In this document: piece after piece, positions 61,181 through 64,000 of the stretch | Numbering within the stretch: position 1 is the stretch's first letter | Layout: every line of letters starts with the position of its first letter | The notes under the pieces: model-generated | The model's database searches: none | Told to the model about the DNA's origin: nothing | Seen by the model: only the letters and a program-made list of their open reading frames with translations | Program-made: the position numbers and the translations under genes | DNA from: Sulfitobacter sabulilitoris | Lineage (GTDB): Bacteria > Pseudomonadota > Alphaproteobacteria > Rhodobacterales > Rhodobacteraceae | DNA length: 64,000 nucleotides | NCBI RefSeq assembly: GCF_005887615.1 | Contig: NZ_VANS01000001.1 | Span: 793,415-857,414, forward strand | Direction of reading: 5' to 3'

Positions 61181-61899
61181 GCGTGTTGTCGGGACAGACC
61201 GCGCTGGTCACAGGCGCCTCTCGCGGCATCGGGCGCGCCATCGCGGAGGCGCTTGATGCGGCGGGCGCGGATGTCATCGGGGTCGGTCGCAGCATCGAGC
61301 CCGCCGATCTGCCTGACGGTGCGACCGCCTGTCAGTGCGATCTGGCGGATCGCGATCAGCTCTTTGCGCTTGTCGATACCTTGCGGGACAGGCGCATCGA
61401 CATTCTGATCAACAATGCCGGCATCATTCGCCGCACACCGATTGCCGCGCACGCAACTGCCGACTGGGACGCGGTGATGGCCGTGAACCTCGATGCCCCT
61501 TTCCTGCTGTCGCGGGCACTGGGAACGGCAATGCTAAAGCGCGGCGCGGGCAAGATCGTCAACCTTGCCTCCGTCCTCAGCTTTCAGGGTGGGCTGTTCG
61601 TTCCCGGCTACGCCGCCTCCAAGGCTGCAATCGCCAACATGACGCGGTCCTTCGCCAATGAATGGGCGGCTTCGGGCGTCAACGTGAACGCGGTCGCACC
61701 GGGCTATGTCGCGACCGAAAACACCGCGCAGATCCAGAACGACCCGGAACGGCAGGATGCGATCCTCTCGCGGGTGCCACTGGGCCGCTGGCTGCAACCC
61801 GAAGAGATCGCGGCGCCCGTCGTCTTTCTGGCAAGCCCGGCGGCCTCCGCCATCCACGGGGCCGTTCTTCGCGTCGATGGCGGTTGGACCGGGCGCTGA
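61177..61899 (+). CDS. KduD-like short-chain dehydrogenase/reductase
   Basis: A 240-residue SDR closest in pattern to 2-deoxy-D-gluconate 3-dehydrogenase (KduD): TGASRGIGRAIAEAL, NNAGIIRRTPIA, catalytic ASVLSFQGGLFVPGYAASK and APGYVATENTAQI...VDGGWTGR. KduD enzymes handle 3- or 5-keto sugar acids in uronate and related pathways. The GTG start at 61177 overlaps the E3 stop (GTGA). It suggests that the pathway passes through a sugar-acid-like intermediate. The true substrate is unknown. Confidence 0.87.
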   Translation: MSVLSGQTALVTGASRGIGRAIAEALDAAGADVIGVGRSIEPADLPDGATACQCDLADRDQLFALVDTLRDRRIDILINNAGIIRRTPIAAHATADWDAVMAVNLDAPFLLSRALGTAMLKRGAGKIVNLASVLSFQGGLFVPGYAASKAAIANMTRSFANEWAASGVNVNAVAPGYVATENTAQIQNDPERQDAILSRVPLGRWLQPEEIAAPVVFLASPAASAIHGAVLRVDGGWTGR

Positions 61900-62537
61900 A
61901 GGGTCGGCAAGAGGTCTGCATCGTTTCTGATCTGGGCGGATCCACGCGGGCCGCGCGGGCGTTCGACAGACGACCGCCCAGCGCGTCGTTCGCCGCCGTC
62001 CGCGTTTGCCTGCCGCCGGTGGTGCCCGCACGGCCAATCGGGCACGCGGGCACCGTCGCCAGGCAGTTCGCGGCGATGCCCCTTACAGCTTCAGCCCCTT
62101 GTAGGGCGTCGAAAGCGCGTCGGAAAACCCCTTGAACACGGCGCGGACTGTATCCTTCCAAAAGGATATCGATGTGAAGATCTGTGACATTTCGGGGGCT
62201 CCGTTGTGGCTAGGTGAATACAAGCTCTCGCTTGAAGGGCGAGGAAAGGCACCACGCTGCGATGATGCGGCGCGGTGAGTGTCAGGTAACGATTTTTCTT
62301 GGATTTCACAGTTCGAGAACGACGCTTTCCGTCGTTTTGACGGCATACCGCCCTGCGGAGTTATCCCGTTGATTGAATGTGGCAATGTGCGGGTGTGCAT
62401 CTCTGCCGGTCTGACCCGGACGACCGGTCAAGAATGCGGCCGCCGCACACAGCCACACGGGCCTTGACGTTGATTGGGACGGTTCGCGCGGCACGCCGGA
62501 TATCGCAGCGCTTGCGGTCGTCGGGGCGTCGGCGCGT
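61900..62537. other. Mostly non-coding stretch before the tad genes
   Basis: About 640 bp between the catabolic operon and tadC. Apart from one possible 35-codon gene (62083-62190) only low-quality frames occur. No terminator with a U-tract was found after the KduD-like gene. The break in gene density and change of functional theme suggest an edge of the catabolic locus. Confidence 0.5.
62083..62190 (-). CDS. Possible small protein (35 aa)
   Basis: A 35-codon frame beginning MSQIFTSISFWKD and ending STPYKGLKL, with GGAG about 9 nt upstream of the ATG. Amphipathic and basic, so it could be membrane-associated. A longer reading of the same frame starts far upstream in sequence with no coding character. 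Very short length and unknown family make this a tentative call. Confidence 0.35.
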   Translation of the reverse strand: MSQIFTSISFWKDTVRAVFKGFSDALSTPYKGLKL

Positions 62538-63518
62538 TCAGCCGAACGCGCTCATGTAGCGGATCACGATCGGGGCCAGCACCAGCGCGATCAGCGACGG
62601 CAACATCAGCGCCGCGAGCACGGCCGACATCTGCACCGGCAGCTTGTTGGCCTTCTCCTGCGCCTTCATTTCCCGCGCGACGCGCATTTCCTCGGCATAG
62701 ACGGTCAGCGCGTCCGACATCGAGGTGCCAAAGCGCGAGGATTGCATGACCACGTTCACGAAGGAGGTCATCTCGTCTATGGCGGTGCGCCGCGCCATCC
62801 GCATCAGCGCGCGGTCGCGGTCGCGCCCGGCCTGGATCTCGCTCAGCAACACGATCATCTCCTCGGCGAGTTCGGGCGCCGCGCTCTGAATTTCAATCGC
62901 CACCTTCAGCAGCGCCTGGTCAAAGCCCATGCCGGCCTCGACACCGACCTGCAGAAGGTCGAGCATGTTTGGAAAGGCTTCCTCGATGGCGAGCTTGCGT
63001 TTCGCGATCCGCGACTTCAGCCAATAGGCGGGCGCGAAGAATCCGATCCCGGTCAGCACGGCGATATGCTGGGCGATCTGCGGCGCGGAAAGCCCGCCGA
63101 GGTAACTGGCGAGGACCTCGGGCGCGTGCGGCGTGCGCGCGAACAAGAGCCCGCCGCACAAGAGCAGCGGCAGGCCCAGCCCGAAGCCAAGGCGGATGAT
63201 GTAGTATTTCGCAACCGCGTTGTGCCCCAGAAAACCCGCCCGGGCGAGCGCATTGGCCACCTGTCGGCGCTCATCCTCGTTCTGCGGGATCAACGCCGCG
63301 GCCAGCCCGCCGGGCGCCGGGCTGTCGCTCTCGACGCTGATCGACGTGACGGACACGCCCCGGCGGCGCGGCTCCATGCGCCGTGCGGCGATGGATTTCT
63401 CGGTAAAGGGCTTGAGGGCGCCAAACACCGCCAACAGCGTGCCGATGCCGATCGCGATGATCAGGGCGACCTCGCTCGACAGGGCCGACACGATCGTGTT
63501 CACCAGGGACAGGTTCAT
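62538..63518 (-). CDS. tadC: Tad pilus assembly protein TadC (type II secretion F family)
   Basis: A 326-residue inner-membrane protein of the T2SF family. A hydrophobic N-terminal helix (ALIIAIGIGTLLAVFGAL) is followed by a soluble part, and two T2SF helices-rich segments with NMLDLLQVGVEAGMGFDQALL and QSSRFGTSMSDALTVYAEEMR. The last segment ends in LMLPSLIALVLAPIVIRYM. TadB and TadC form the platform of the Flp/Tad pilus. It lies 10 bp downstream of tadB on the same strand; the rest of the tad cluster is beyond the right edge. Confidence 0.88.
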   Translation of the reverse strand: MNLSLVNTIVSALSSEVALIIAIGIGTLLAVFGALKPFTEKSIAARRMEPRRRGVSVTSISVESDSPAPGGLAAALIPQNEDERRQVANALARAGFLGHNAVAKYYIIRLGFGLGLPLLLCGGLLFARTPHAPEVLASYLGGLSAPQIAQHIAVLTGIGFFAPAYWLKSRIAKRKLAIEEAFPNMLDLLQVGVEAGMGFDQALLKVAIEIQSAAPELAEEMIVLLSEIQAGRDRDRALMRMARRTAIDEMTSFVNVVMQSSRFGTSMSDALTVYAEEMRVAREMKAQEKANKLPVQMSAVLAALMLPSLIALVLAPIVIRYMSAFG

Positions 63519-63528
63519 CGCAGGCTCC

Positions 63529-64000
63529 TCAGATCCGGAAGTTTACTAGGCGGAACAGGACGATGGCATTCAGGGCGACAGCGGCCCCGATGCAATACAT
63601 CACCGGCCAGAAATGCGGGTAATCCATGACCTCGCCGTAATAGGTCGGCGTCATGATCGTCATCATCGCGGCGATCGCCAGCGGCAGGGCAGACAGGATA
63701 TAGGCGGTCAGCCTGCCTTCGGAGGAGATCGCCTTGACCTTGCGGCGCAGCGCCATGCGGGCGCGGATAACCCGCGACAGCGTCGTCAGAACACGCGCCA
63801 GATCGCCGCCCGTCCCGGCCTGCATGTTGATCGCGATGGACAGATACTGCACGTCCTCCTCCTCGATCCGGCTGGCCATCTGTCGCATTGCCTCGGTCAG
63901 GTCCTCGCCATAGGCGACCTGATCGACCACAAGGCCGAATTCGGTACCCGCCGGGTCGGGCATTTCGTCCGCGACGCTTTGCAAGGTGGTGTTCAGCGGA
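63529..64000 (-). CDS. tadB: Tad pilus assembly protein TadB (partial, N-terminus outside window)
   Basis: The last 156 residues of a T2SF-family protein. The conserved VADEMPDPAGTEFGLVVDQ and the platform motif SIAINMQAGTGGDLARVL are present, then a C-terminal pair of hydrophobic segments (LPLAIAAMMTIMTPTYY, IGAAVALNAIVLF). Order tadB-tadC is the usual one in tad loci. The start lies to the right of the window. Confidence 0.88.
   Translation of the reverse strand, partial: PLNTTLQSVADEMPDPAGTEFGLVVDQVAYGEDLTEAMRQMASRIEEEDVQYLSIAINMQAGTGGDLARVLTTLSRVIRARMALRRKVKAISSEGRLTAYILSALPLAIAAMMTIMTPTYYGEVMDYPHFWPVMYCIGAAVALNAIVLFRLVNFRI

Overview
The window looks like chromosomal DNA of a Roseobacter-group (Rhodobacterales) alphaproteobacterium. 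The signs are high GC, a 900-residue RNase E with a long acidic/proline-rich tail, a DUF1476 ATPase-inhibitor homologue, a stand-alone corrinoid protein plus homocysteine methyltransferase plus DUF1638 set, DctB/DctD, and tad pilus genes. Species cannot be fixed from the sequence alone.

Layout. (1) 1-9.9 kb, housekeeping: the start of ccdA, a TusA-like protein, rne, a small lipoprotein, a DctB/DctD two-component pair and purC-purS-purQ. (2) 9.9-26.0 kb: a DUF1476 protein, a zinc-type oxidoreductase, an MprF-like protein, a B12-linked methyl-transfer set (homocysteine methyltransferase, corrinoid protein, DUF1638) with an antisense radical SAM gene between its members, sufE, rnd, purM-purN, a CAU tRNA, two orphan sensor kinases, a metallo-beta-lactamase-fold hydrolase and tRNA-Asn. 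(3) 26.0-41.4 kb: a 15.3-kb integrated element in the 3' end of tRNA-Asn, bounded by perfect 45-bp direct repeats. It has a tyrosine integrase, an AlpA/excisionase-like protein, a primase fused to a helicase with a likely Fe-S cluster, a HEPN-like protein, a DUF4055 portal, a putative small terminase, a large terminase split into two reading frames, and an AlwI-like restriction enzyme with its methyltransferase. No major capsid or tail gene is visible, so it resembles a phage satellite or a strongly reduced prophage carrying defence genes. (4) 41.8-42.9 kb: an Lrp regulator divergent from a LysE exporter. (5) 42.9-61.9 kb: a 19-kb catabolic locus with two divergent operons. The leftward operon encodes a ribose-type ABC importer (binding protein, two permeases, ATPase), an SDR, a beta-hydroxyacid-type dehydrogenase and a ThuA protein. 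The rightward operon encodes a regulator with a solute-binding-protein domain, an SDR, an M24 peptidase-fold protein, an AcoAB-like E1, a two-lipoyl carrier with a dead E2 tail, an aldehyde dehydrogenase, a lipoyl-less catalytic E2, an E3 and a KduD-like SDR. (6) 62.5-64.0 kb: tadC and part of tadB.

How region 5 may work (inference): a sugar- or polyol-like compound is imported and oxidised by SDRs to an alpha-hydroxyketone or 2-oxo intermediate. The acetoin-dehydrogenase-type complex then cleaves it to an acyl-CoA plus an aldehyde, which the aldehyde dehydrogenase oxidises. The regulator probably senses the ligand through its own binding-protein-like domain and acts at two near-palindromic sites 21 bp apart in the divergent promoter region. 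The substrate is unknown.

The strongest candidates for something undescribed are the satellite-like element with a split terminase and a packaging module without a capsid gene, and the catabolic locus with a split E2 and a fused regulator.
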